From Acidimicrobiales bacterium (lineage in GTDB: Bacteria; Actinomycetota; Acidimicrobiia; Acidimicrobiales; Acidimicrobilacustridaceae): a DNA stretch of 64,000 bases. The stretch spans positions 186,001 to 250,000 of the forward strand of contig JAGYKS010000028.1 of NCBI GenBank assembly GCA_018401565.1, given 5' to 3'. Of this stretch, positions 44,295-51,462 are shown in pieces. The notes beneath the pieces are model-generated. The model saw only the letters and a program-made list of their open reading frames with translations, did no database searches and had not been told where the DNA came from. The position numbers and the translations under genes are program-made. Position 1 is the stretch's first letter, and each line of letters starts with the position of its first letter.

Positions 44295-45036
44295 TCAAAA
44301 CTCGCCGAAAAACCCTCCGGTGAGCCCGGCGGTCATTCCGCCGTCAACGACCATGGCCGATCCGGTCATGAACGACGCCTCCGACGAGGCAAGAAACAGC
44401 ACGGCGTTGGCGATCTCTTCGGGCTCACCGAAGCGGCCCAGCTTGTGTGCGCCGAGCATTCTCGCCCGGTACTCCTCCATCCCGGGCTGGTCGATCAGAC
44501 TCAGCAACAACGGGGTCCTCACCCCGCCGGGGCACACCGCGTTGACGCCGAATGCCCGACGGGCCGTAGTCGATCGCCATCGACTTGGTGAGCATGATCA
44601 CCCCGGCTTTGGAGGCGTTGTACACCGACCCACCCTCGGTGCCTTCGATGCCCTCGATGCTTGCGATGTTGACGATGCTGCCGGACTTCTGGGTGATCAT
44701 CTGCGTGCAGGCGTGCTTGCACACGTTGAACGTGCCTTTGAGGTTGACGTCAACGACGCGATCCCACTCGGCACCGTCCACCATGTGGACCGGACCACCG
44801 CCGGCAACGCCAGCGGCGTTGACCACAACGTCGAGCCGGCCGTGGGTCTGCACGATTGCAGCGATCGCAGCCGCCACGGCGTCTTCGTTGCGCACATCGA
44901 GCAGGTGATCGGCCTCACCAGCCACATCTGCGGTCGATACCACTGCGCCCTCAGCCCGGAAGCGGGCCGCCGTGGCCGCACCGATGCCTGACGCCGCACC
45001 GGTAATGAACGTGACCTGGTCCTGGAGCTGGCCCAT
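44295..45036 (-). CDS. Short-chain dehydrogenase/reductase (one frameshift)
   Basis: A classical SDR: cofactor motif 'TGAASGIGAATAARF', 'NAAGVAGGGPVH', catalytic 'NIASIEG...YNASKAGVIML' (Ser, Tyr, Lys). After a one-base shift near 44560, 'CPGGVRTPLLLSLIDQPG' and the C-terminal 'FMTGSAMVVDGGMTAGLTGG'. ATG 45036 follows AGGGGG at about 8 bp. It ends 53 bp before the flavoenzyme start, and the two may form an operon. An NAD(H) preference is plausible because an Asp follows the second strand ('VVSTADVAGE'), but this is inference. Confidence 0.88.
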
Positions 45037-45199
45037 CGACAATCCCCCTGTTGATCCGAACCCATGGGCCAGCGCCACCCCAGCTGCGACCACAAATGCC
45101 GACTATAGGGCATTCGCCTTAGTGCGCAACCAGGTCGGGCAATGATGCCTGACCAGTTCGAGTTACCCGACGCACCCGACGCACCCGACGCAGTTGCGT

Positions 45200-46001
45200 C
45201 TACTCAAACAGCAACCCGTAGTTGGCCCCTGCACGCAAATGGTGCCCGCCGTCAATCGGCAGGTTCACCCCGGTGATCCACGACGACTCCGGTCCGGCCA
45301 AAAAGCGCACCGCCTCGGCGATGTCTTCCACCGTGCCGACACGCGAAATCGGCATCGCCTCCAGATAGTTGTCCAGGAGCTTGCCGCCCGAGGTGATGAA
45401 CGACATCAACTCGTCGTCGACGATGCCGGGCTGCACACTGTTGACGCGAATGCCCTGGGCGCCGAGCTCCTCGGCTGCGTAGCGCGCCAGCTGGTCGATG
45501 CCGGCCTTTGAAGCGCCGTAGGCCCACAAGGTAGCGATGGGGGAACGCTCCGGCCCCCGAGGACATGGTGATGATGGATCCGCCGCCGTTGGCAGCCATG
45601 GCCGGGATGACTGCCTTGATGGTGAGCATCGTGCCCACCAGGTTCACCTCGACGGTGGCCCGCAGCGCCTCGGCGTCGGCTTCGGCGAATGGCCCCATGT
45701 GCATCGAGCCACCAGCGTTGGCGAACACGATGTCGAGTCCGCCCGTCGGCTCAGCCGCCAAGGCGACCGCCGCCGCGAGATCGGCCTCGACGGTGATGTC
45801 GGCGGCGATGTGACGCACCGAGCCACCCTCCCCCACCACCGCGCCGATGGCGTCGGCCGCCCCGGCCAGCACGTCGGCCCGCCGCCCACAGATCGTGACG
45901 TGGGCCCCATCGGCGGCCAGTCGTTTGGCACTGCCAAGCCCAATGCCGGTGCCGCCACCAGTGACCAGAGCGGTCTTGCCTGCAATCCCCGACGTTGTCA
46001 T
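45200..46001 (-). CDS. Short-chain dehydrogenase/reductase (one frameshift)
   Basis: SDR with 'TGGGTGIGLGSAKRL', 'ANAGGSMHMGP' and 'ITMSSGAGA...YGASKAGIDQLARY' (catalytic Tyr/Lys), 'NSVQPGIVDDELMSF' and the C-terminal 'WITGVNLPIDGGHHLRAGAN'. A one-base shift near 45540 lies between strand 5 and the catalytic Tyr. An Arg-rich 'CGRRADVL' after strand 2 suggests NADP(H). It is divergent from the TetR gene at 46177, which is therefore a candidate regulator. Confidence 0.88.
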
Positions 46002-46176
46002 CGCTGATGCTCCTCAGGTTGATCTCCAGCTGAGCGCTCACCATCGCACGAATCAGCATCGCACGCTGACATTTCGATGTGGCTGAGCACCGCCCCAATC
46101 GTCGGGAGCAACCGCCAGCCCAGCGCCACCACCAGTTCACGACCGACCCGCCAAACGCTGGGCTAGTTTCTGGAGC

Positions 46177-46812
46177 ATGTCTCGACGCCAGCGAACCCGA
46201 CGGCACGAGGGCGCCCACCCCACCTACGACAAAATCCTTGAGCAGGCCACGACCGTGCTCAGCGACGACGGCTTCGACCAGTTCAACGTGCAGCGGGTGC
46301 TCGATGGTGCTGAGGTCAGCCGGGCCACGCTGTACAACCATTTCGCTGATGTGGACACACTCATCGAGGCGGCCCTCGTCGGCCACCTTCGCCCAGGAGA
46401 CCGACCTTTATCGCTCACGTGTGGCCAGAGTCATCGACGATGCTCACGACTACGCCACATTCCGGAGAGGCACTGCGGACGCTGATCAATGATTTCAGCC
46501 ACCTGCCCGCTGCTGTCCGACTGCGACGAACCCACACCATCGCCCTCGGCACAACCCGCCCCACGCTGGCAGCATCAATCGCCGAAATCCAGGACCAGAT
46601 CACCGAGACCTGGAGCACCACGATCCGTGAGGCGCAGACCCGTGGCTTCGTCCGCGGCGACCTCGACCCCCACGCCGCAGCGGTGATGGTGCTGTCGCTC
46701 ACCATCGGGCGCATCGTCAACGACGCTGCGGGCAATCCAGATAAGCGACGAGCAATGGGCGTCGGCGTTCTTTGACATCGTCGATCGCGCCATGCTCACA
46801 CCCGAGGACTAA
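46177..46812 (+). CDS. TetR-family regulator (frameshifted)
   Basis: The DNA-binding part is intact: 'TYDKILEQATTVLSDDGFDQ' and the helix-turn-helix 'NVQRVLDGAEVSRATLYNHF'. The ligand domain continues as 'QETDLYRSRVARVIDDAHDY', 'LRTLINDFSHLPAAVRLRRT', 'TRGFVRGDLDPHAAAVMVLS' and 'DEQWASAFFDIVDRAM' in three different frames, so three one-base shifts lie near 46393, 46460 and 46735. The natural end is the TAA at 46810-46812. It is transcribed divergently from an SDR, the usual layout for local control of a catabolic gene. Confidence 0.82.
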
Positions 46813-46887
46813 GCGGCTGAGCCAATCTGAGCGATGAACGAGTTGGCTGGCGCAGCCCGGTAGCCGGCCGATCACCAGCGTGCACTC

Positions 46888-47204
46888 TCACAGGCCCAGC
46901 ACGGCGCGAATTCCATCGTCGAGTGCCTTGAGCAGTGGGCTGGGCAACTGGCCCACCCGATCGTTCAGCCAGGCCCGATCCACCAACTCCAGACCCACCG
47001 GCACGGCAACGGAGTCCTTCGACAAACCCGACACGGCGGCGTCAACAGCGACGTTGCCAGCGAGTGCTGCGCGATCAAGATTCGACGTCAATGGCACGAC
47101 ATGGGTCTGCCAGATGTCGACGGCAAGTACCTCGGGGCCGACACCACGACGCACGGGCGTCGCTTGTCGAGGTCGATCCAGTAGATCCCGCCCCGGGTTA
47201 CCAC
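46888..47204 (-). CDS. mazF: MazF-like mRNA interferase toxin (one frameshift)
   Basis: The N-terminus 'VVTRGGIYWIDLDKRRPCVVV' has the MazF opening (R-G-x-I-Y/W-x-x-D-L and R-P-x-x-V). After one shift near 47125 the rest reads 'EVLAVDIWQTHVVPLTSNLD', 'AVSGLSKDSVAVPVGLELVD' and a C-terminal helix. The GTG at 47204 overlaps the stop of the antitoxin gene by 7 bp, typical of toxin-antitoxin operons. MazF enzymes cut mRNA at short sites when the antitoxin is lost. If the shift is real, the toxin would be inactive. Confidence 0.82.
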
Positions 47205-47428
47205 GGTGCCGACCGCTCCATCCGCTCGCCCACCTCCACGGCGTCACTGCGGGTCGGTCGCTGACCCCCAGCCAGCTCTGCGTCCACCAGCAACTGCTGG
47301 CCAAACGACATCGCCGACACCGCTGCGTGTCGACGGAGCTGGTCGGTGACCCACCGCGAGAACGGCACGCCGAGGCTCTCGATGATCGGCACGACGTCGT
47401 CGGGAACGCTGATCGTCTTGTTTGGCAT
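47198..47428 (-). CDS. RHH-type antitoxin of the MazF pair
   Basis: About 76 residues from ATG 47428: 'NKTISVPDDVVPIIESLGV' is a ribbon-helix-helix strand-helix pattern, followed by 'FSRWVTDQLRRHAA' and an acidic, Arg-containing C-terminal tail that would bind the toxin. The gene starts immediately downstream of a palindrome (47429-47445). Longer readings upstream have no coding look. The family sits before MazF-type toxins in many actinobacteria. Confidence 0.8.
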   Translation of the reverse strand: MPNKTISVPDDVVPIIESLGVPFSRWVTDQLRRHAAVSAMSFGQQLLVDAELAGGQRPTRSDAVEVGERMERSAPW

Positions 47429-47445
47429 GTACGTAGTATACGTAC
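47429..47445. promoter_or_regulatory. Palindromic operator of the mazF pair
   Basis: GTACGTA-GTA-TACGTAC: perfect 7-bp arms around a 3-bp centre, abutting the antitoxin ATG at 47428. Its position suits autorepression by the RHH antitoxin. Confidence 0.6.
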
Positions 47446-47632
47446 GACCTTCGGACGAGCAATCCCAAGCTGAGGATCCAGTCTGGAGAAGAGCACCCGA
47501 CGAGCAGCAAGGTGGCTGTTCGTCGGGCAACGCGTTCCTGTCACGAGTCCGAAGTCTGTTCCCAGAGGTCGGCTTCCCGGATCGACAGCGGTGGTCGCTG
47601 ATCTTTCGAAAGGATGGGCGATGGTCCCGTTG

Positions 47633-47902
47633 TCACGCTGCGGAAGCCGCTCGGCCGTACTTGCGTTGGGCCGCCTGCTTTGAGACGCCGAGCATGGTCC
47701 CGATCTCGGACCACGAATGATCGGAACGACGGGCGGCCAAAACCGCCTCCCTGAGCTCGCTATCGAGTGTTGCCCGCTGCTGGGCCAGTTCGCCGAGGTG
47801 ACGAAGCTCTGTCGTGTCGATCTCGACCAAGGCGTCGGGCTGCACCTCATTGGCCCATCGTTCCAACGCGCCAGCCTTCTTGGCCCGTGATTCCTTGGTC
47901 AT
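47633..47902 (-). CDS. Helix-turn-helix protein, likely antitoxin of a BrnT-like pair
   Basis: From ATG 47902 the protein has 89 residues: a basic N-terminus 'TKESRAKKAG', a central helical region and 'LAARRSDHSWSEIGTMLGVSKQAAQRKYG', a clear helix-turn-helix near the C-terminus. The start overlaps the preceding stop as ATGA, preferable to ATG 47914, which would overlap by 16 bp and has no spaced ribosome site. Toxin-first order with an HTH second gene resembles BrnTA or HigBA. Confidence 0.6.
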   Translation of the reverse strand: MTKESRAKKAGALERWANEVQPDALVEIDTTELRHLGELAQQRATLDSELREAVLAARRSDHSWSEIGTMLGVSKQAAQRKYGRAASAA

Positions 47903-48141
47903 GGCTTCCACCATCCTTTCAAGAATTTGGGACGTGCCGGCATGCAGTGGATGATCGCCTCACCATCATCATCGACGACGACACCAACCTCAACCGGTGC
48001 GCCGTCTCGCCGTGGCCCGATGAACATTGTCACCGACGCGTCGCCAGTTGCGAACACTCTCCAGTGATGTCGATAAGCGTGCAACATGTCGTCATCTCCG
48101 ACACCGTGCTTGCGGGCGCTCGCCTCGATGTCCACCTCCAC
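47899..48141 (-). CDS. Small BrnT-like protein, candidate toxin
   Basis: 80 residues from GTG 48141: 'IEASARKHGVGDDDMLHAYR' resembles the A-x-x-K-H-G-V pattern of BrnT toxins, followed by 'VTMFIGPRRDGAPVEVGVVV' and 'IIHCMPARPKFLKGW', a beta-strand pair with a terminal basic-aromatic motif. BrnT folds like RelE ribonucleases. The match is by pattern only. The genes are tightly overlapped, and a palindrome is 23 bp upstream, which supports a toxin-antitoxin unit. Confidence 0.55.
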   Translation of the reverse strand: MEVDIEASARKHGVGDDDMLHAYRHHWRVFATGDASVTMFIGPRRDGAPVEVGVVVDDDGEAIIHCMPARPKFLKGWWKP

Positions 48142-48163
48142 ACACTACCGGAACCACACCAAA

Positions 48164-48181
48164 CGTCAACATATATTGACG
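48164..48181. promoter_or_regulatory. Palindromic operator of the BrnT-like pair
   Basis: CGTCAA-CATATA-TTGACG: perfect 6-bp arms around an AT-rich centre, 23 bp upstream of the GTG at 48141. The TTGAC arm could also overlap a -35 element. Confidence 0.6.
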
Positions 48182-48298
48182 AGCGAAGCGACTCGGGCGG
48201 GTGTGGTCTGAGGATCTGGGGTATCTGGGGACTTCCTGCCCTAGACGACCGCTGTCCCATCAGGTCGGTAGAAGTGCGGGGTGCTTCCCCGCTTTACG

Positions 48299-48727
48299 TC
48301 ATCCTCGCCGATGTCGGCCTAGAGATGGGTGGCGCGGGAACCTGCGTTTCGGAGGGGGAGCATTCCCCCGCACAGTGGGTCGTGTCCGCAGGCCCCACGG
48401 GGGCATTTCAGACATACGACTTCCTTCCCTGAGGCCCCTTGCTCTTTCTCGGTTCCGACTCCGTCGACACCCCGAGTGATCAGACGTCGGGACGTAGCGG
48501 CAGGCGACGAACACGGATGGCGACCCTGCATTGGTCCGAGCCAGTAGATCCCCGAAGTCAGGGTCCGCAGACACCACCACCCTCGCATCCCTGGACGCAG
48601 CCTCAAGGATGGCAAGGTCACTCGAGGTGGTCATTCCGAGCGAACGCACGTGGATCGCATCGTGCCCCCTGGCGGCAACTTCCTCCACCAGCAGCGGTGA
48701 GAGGTTCTGGTCAAGCAGTAGCCTCAC
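48299..48727 (-). CDS. DUF5615 PIN-like protein, copy 1
   Basis: 'RLLLDQNLSPLLVEEVAARG' is the DUF5615 opening (Asp of the PIN-like site), followed by 'HVRSLGMTTSSDLAILEAAS' and 'VVVSADPDFGDLL' (second acidic site) and 'SPSVFVACRYVPTSD'. These are toxin-type nucleases usually paired with DUF433. The GTG start overlaps the DUF433 stop by 4 bp. After about residue 85 the sequence becomes Arg/Pro-rich and unlike the family, but the same tail is kept in copy 2 with no indel, so it is not a random sequence error. The end at 48299 is the first stop in this frame. Confidence 0.72.
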   Translation of the reverse strand: MRLLLDQNLSPLLVEEVAARGHDAIHVRSLGMTTSSDLAILEAASRDARVVVSADPDFGDLLARTNAGSPSVFVACRYVPTSDHSGCRRSRNRERARGLREGSRMSEMPPWGLRTRPTVRGNAPPPKRRFPRHPSLGRHRRG

Positions 48728-48915
48728 GCCGGACGCAGCAGAGGCAGTTCCCGCTCCTGTACCGCCAGGGCCGCGTAGCGCAGCGACTCGGAGATGTCGT
48801 CGGCCTCAAGGTCGGGGTGCTCAGCAAGGATCTCGGCCCCCGACATGGCGTCGGCCACCATCGCCACAATCGACGCCACCGGGAACCGGAGGTCCCGCAC
48901 GCACGGCACACCACC
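48364..48915. repeat. 552-bp direct repeat, copy 1
   Basis: Matches 49798-50349 at a constant offset of 1434 bp with only scattered substitutions and no indels. It covers most of the DUF433 gene and the conserved part of DUF5615 plus about 90 bp downstream. The two copies flank the VapBC pair. Confidence 0.92.
48724..48909 (-). pseudogene. DUF433 antitoxin, copy 1, lacking its native 5' end
   Basis: 'CVRDLRFPVASIVAMVADAM' to 'ALAVQERELPLLRPA' matches copy 2 almost completely, but upstream of the repeat boundary (about 48915) the sequence differs. No start equivalent to the copy 2 ATG is present, and a TGA lies a few codons upstream in frame. The gene is therefore probably the truncated partner in the duplication, or uses a weak internal start. 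Confidence 0.65.
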
Positions 48916-49003
48916 AATCTGCCGAAGAACTCACTGCGTCGCTGGCTCATCGCAACATGAACGCACCCGAGGGCTGAGCGTTTCCGTGTGGATCGTCACG
49001 ACG

Positions 49004-49396
49004 TTAGGGTTCGACCCGTTCGACCGTCGGGACCCGGTCGATGGCCTGATCGAACGACGCGACTCGTCCTACCCCGGCGGTCTCGGCACAGGCCACGAGG
49101 TAGGCCTCCGCGAAGTCGAGGCGATCGACCTCGTATACCTCGATGGAGCGAAGCAGCAAGGCGGGATCAACGGTCACCACCGAGTCCATCGACAGGAGCG
49201 ATCGCATCGCTGCGGCGACCTGGTCTCGGGGGGCCTCGTAGAAGGACTCGAGGACGTAGATCGTCTCGGCGACGATCAGGTCGACAAGGTACAACTGGCT
49301 TGCATCGGCAAGAAACCCGGTTGCTCGCGCCGCCATCTCGGGCGGGTCGGCGGTGAGGTGCCGGACAATGATGTTGGTGTCGATGAACGCCCTCAC
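49004..49396 (-). CDS. vapC: VapC PIN-domain toxin
   Basis: 130 residues: 'MRAFIDTNIIVRHLTADPPE' with the first acidic residue at Asp6, 'LYLVDLIVAETIYVLE' with the conserved Glu, 'RLDFAEAYLVACAE' and 'VGRVASFDQAID' with the last Asp. PIN toxins cut RNA, often tRNA or rRNA. The start overlaps the vapB stop by 4 bp (ATGA). The gene is intact and lies inside the interval bounded by the two 552-bp repeats. Confidence 0.92.
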   Translation of the reverse strand: MRAFIDTNIIVRHLTADPPEMAARATGFLADASQLYLVDLIVAETIYVLESFYEAPRDQVAAAMRSLLSMDSVVTVDPALLLRSIEVYEVDRLDFAEAYLVACAETAGVGRVASFDQAIDRVPTVERVEP

Positions 49397-49641
49397 CGGC
49401 GCCCGCTCGCCCGCTCGCGGCGGGTCGTTCCGATGACGTCATCCCACGCCACGTTGCGCTTGGCAGCAGGGACGGTGATGCTGCCGGCGAGCGACAAGAA
49501 CTCGGGGGTGCGTGCGAGGACGGCCCGGTCTCCTTCGACCCGGAAGATCACGTCGTCGCCTTCGTTGAGACCGAGCGCGTCGCGTACCGGCTTGGGGACG
49601 GTCAACTGCCCCTTCGTGCTCATCCTCGCTGCAATCTCCAT
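49393..49641 (-). CDS. vapB: AbrB/MazE-type VapB antitoxin
   Basis: 82 residues: the swapped-hairpin barrel motif 'STKGQLTVPKPVRDALGLNE' and 'GDDVIFRVEGDRAVLAR' identify a SpoVT/AbrB domain, followed by a basic toxin-binding tail. ATG 49641 is preceded by GGAGATCCG and is favoured; a second ATG 18 bp further in is possible. The operator-like inverted repeat 49649-49672 lies 8 bp upstream. Confidence 0.9.
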   Translation of the reverse strand: MEIAARMSTKGQLTVPKPVRDALGLNEGDDVIFRVEGDRAVLARTPEFLSLAGSITVPAAKRNVAWDDVIGTTRRERASGRR

Positions 49642-50161
49642 CGGATCTCCTTACTCGGATCAATAAGTAAGGATAGCAGGCAGGCGGCGATCTGACCGAC
49701 GAGTTCCTTGCTGGCTGCCGGCTCGGCGAGCGATCCGTCAGATCACTGCCAGCGGGGCCGAGACAACACCGTGTAGTGGTGTCGGAGGCGGGAGTTTTCC
49801 CCCGCACAGTGGGTCGTGTCCGCATACCCCACGGGGGCATTTCAGACATCTGACCTCCGTCCCTGAGGCCCCTTGCTCTTTCTCGGTTCAGACTCCGTCG
49901 ACACCCCGAGTGATCAGACGTCGGGACGTAGCGGCAGGCGACGAACACGGACGGCGACCCTGCATTGGTCCGAGCAAGTAGATCCCCGAAGTCGGTGTCC
50001 GCAGACACCACCACCCTCGCATCCCTGGACGCAGCCTCAAGGATGGCAAGGTCGCTCGAGCTGCTCATTCCGAGCGAGCGAACGTGGATCGCATCATGCC
50101 CCCTGGCGGCAAGTTCCTCCACCAGCAGCGGTGAGAGGTTCTGGTCAAGCCACAGCCTCAC
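49439..50161 (-). CDS. DUF5615 PIN-like protein, copy 2 (frame runs far beyond the family length)
   Basis: 'RLWLDQNLSPLLVEELAARG' to 'VSADTDFGDLLARTNAGS' repeats copy 1 with few changes. The start overlaps the DUF433 stop by 4 bp. Family members are about 110-120 residues, so the real product probably ends near 49800. The open frame continues to 49439 and overlaps vapB in another frame, and that extension is probably not meaningful. It is the better preserved module, because its DUF433 partner is complete. Confidence 0.65.
   Translation of the reverse strand: MRLWLDQNLSPLLVEELAARGHDAIHVRSLGMSSSSDLAILEAASRDARVVVSADTDFGDLLARTNAGSPSVFVACRYVPTSDHSGCRRSLNRERARGLRDGGQMSEMPPWGMRTRPTVRGKTPASDTTTRCCLGPAGSDLTDRSPSRQPARNSSVRSPPACYPYLLIRVRRSDGDCSEDEHEGAVDRPQAGTRRARSQRRRRRDLPGRRRPGRPRTHPRVLVARRQHHRPCCQAQRGVG
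49649..49672. promoter_or_regulatory. Inverted-repeat operator upstream of vapB
   Basis: CCTTACT at 49649-49655 and AGTAAGG at 49666-49672 are perfect complements around a 10-bp AT-containing spacer, 8 bp before the vapB start. This is suited to binding by the dimeric AbrB-type antitoxin. Confidence 0.55.
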
Positions 50162-50349
50162 GCCGGACGCAGCAGAGGAAGTTCCCGCTCCTGCACCGCC
50201 AGGGCCGCGTAGCGCAGCGACTCGGAGATGTCGTCGGCCTCAAGGTCGGGGTGCTCAGCGAGGATCTCGGCCACCGACATGCCGTCGGCCACCATCGCCA
50301 CAATCGACGCCACCGGGAACCGGAGGTCCCGCACACACGGCACACCACC
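49798..50349. repeat. 552-bp direct repeat, copy 2
   Basis: Partner of 48364-48915. The repeat boundary on the 5' side of the DUF433 gene falls at about 50349, inside the coding region, so copy 2 keeps the original N-terminus and copy 1 does not. Confidence 0.92.
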
Positions 50350-50388
50350 CATCCGGGCTGCATCCATGGTCACACGATTGAACTGCAT
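50158..50388 (-). CDS. DUF433 antitoxin, copy 2 (complete)
   Basis: 76 residues from ATG 50388: an N-terminal 'QFNRVTMDAARMGGVPCVRD', then 'LRFPVASIVAMVADGMSVAE' and 'ILAEHPDLEADDISESLRYA', the winged HTH-like core typical of DUF433, and a short tail. DUF433 proteins are antitoxins for DUF5615 PIN-like toxins. The 4-bp overlap with the next gene supports coupled translation. Confidence 0.85.
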   Translation of the reverse strand: MQFNRVTMDAARMGGVPCVRDLRFPVASIVAMVADGMSVAEILAEHPDLEADDISESLRYAALAVQERELPLLRPA

Positions 50389-50397
50389 GCTCCCAGA

Positions 50398-50408
50398 CTA
50401 CCGGGTAG
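50398..50408. promoter_or_regulatory. Short palindrome upstream of DUF433 copy 2
   Basis: CTACC-G-GGTAG, perfect 5-bp arms, 10 bp before the ATG at 50388. It is absent at copy 1, whose 5' end is truncated. It may be the operator. Confidence 0.4.
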
Positions 50409-50441
50409 GCCCGATCCAAGTGGCTTGTCGCAACCCACTGT

Positions 50442-50498
50442 GTGGTGTCGGAGGTCCGACTCGCATACTTCGTCCCACGCTTTTGGTCCTGCTCAGGG
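50442..50498. repeat. Dispersed intergenic repeat, copy A
   Basis: GTGGTGTCGGAGG followed by a CCGACTCGCA-containing stretch and ending TGGTCCTGCTCAGGGG. About 57 bp are shared with 63015-63070. The first 13 bases also occur at 49776-49788. On the minus strand it would read 'ASRTSDTTQ', similar to the second copy. Confidence 0.75.
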
Positions 50499-50619
50499 GC
50501 ACATTCCCGATTTCGCAGCCTTCTGCCTCGAAGCACGGATAACACTCCTGCCCCATGCCCCAGTGAGGTTCGTCGCAGTAACCCATCTGCCCGACCAAGC
50601 TGGGGCTTGGCTGTGTGTT

Positions 50620-51051
50620 TCAGCTGCCGTTCCGGGTCGCTATGCACCACACCGAAGAGGGCCAGCCAGGTGACCCGACGAGCTGCATGAAGCTCAGCGA
50701 CCCCTTCGTCTCAGCCACGAAGTAGATGTGCTTGGTGAGCTTTTCGCCGGCCTTCGTGAAGTCCTGCTTCGTCTGGTTCTCGGTGAAAATCGAGCGGTCG
50801 AATCGCTCTTCCATCATGTTGTAGGCGAGGTGCTCGATGACCACGGTCGCCTTCTGTTCGTTGATTAGCCGGGCGGCCTCGGTGATGAGCTGCTCCGGGT
50901 TTTGCCGATACTTCGCGGAGGTCGATGCCTTGACTCTGCTGAGTACCGCGCCGCAGGTGCGCCGTGTGAGCTGAGTCTTCTCGGCAGTCTCGCCCAGCAG
51001 GTCGTACTGAACCTGTGAGCCTGCGGTAGTGGTCTCGGTGTGCGTTGTCAT
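50620..51051 (-). pseudogene. Remnant of a type III restriction enzyme (Res) subunit
   Basis: The readable part runs 'TAEKTQLTRRTCGAVLSRVK', 'INEQKATVVIEHLAYNMMEE', 'RFDRSIFTENQTKQDFTKAG', 'EKLTKHIYFVAETKGSL', which is the C-terminal region of Res helicase-nuclease subunits. In intact relatives about 60 residues normally separate the '-KLTKHIYDY' segment from 'KHIYFVAETKGS'. Here they are joined directly at KHIY, so an internal deletion has removed the endonuclease part between them. The helicase part and any Mod partner are missing. It cannot be functional. Confidence 0.65.
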
Positions 51052-51202
51052 GCTGCCCACAGCGAACCCGGTGCCGGAAAAGAGGTCGTCGGCGTCGAGA
51101 CGATCAACCTGCCGTCCCGGGTGGCATAGAACTCTCCCCCACCGAATCGTCGAAGGTGCCCTTCGCTCCGTAGTCGGTGAATCCCAGCTGGCGCCCAGCG
51201 CC

Positions 51203-51378
51203 CTACCGTGACTGGCTCTGGGCCGCGGCCATGACCTGGCCGAAGCGGTGGCGCGAGGCCAGACCCGGGTCGTCGTTGCGGATGGTGACCGTCGCGTCGT
51301 AGTCACCTTCGTCACGACCCAATGCAGCCTGGATGATGTCCAGTGCCTGCTGGGCACTGGCGGCGCGAACCCAGCCAT
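51203..51378 (-). pseudogene. Fragment of an unrecognised protein C-terminus
   Basis: 'AASAQQALDIIQAALGRDEG', 'DYDATVTIRNDDPGLASRHR' and 'FGQVMAAAQSQSR' read without interruption to a TAG at 51203 and look coding. No good start fits in the same frame except after a one-base change at ATG 51378. It is probably the end of a larger gene that was lost when the type III remnant formed. The family is not recognised. Confidence 0.4.
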
Positions 51379-51462
51379 GGCACGCTGCTCACGTCGCAGG
51401 ACTCGAATCCGCCAGCCTGGGCGCCCTACGGAACTGCGTTCAGGCGTGGTTGCGCCCGGCCG

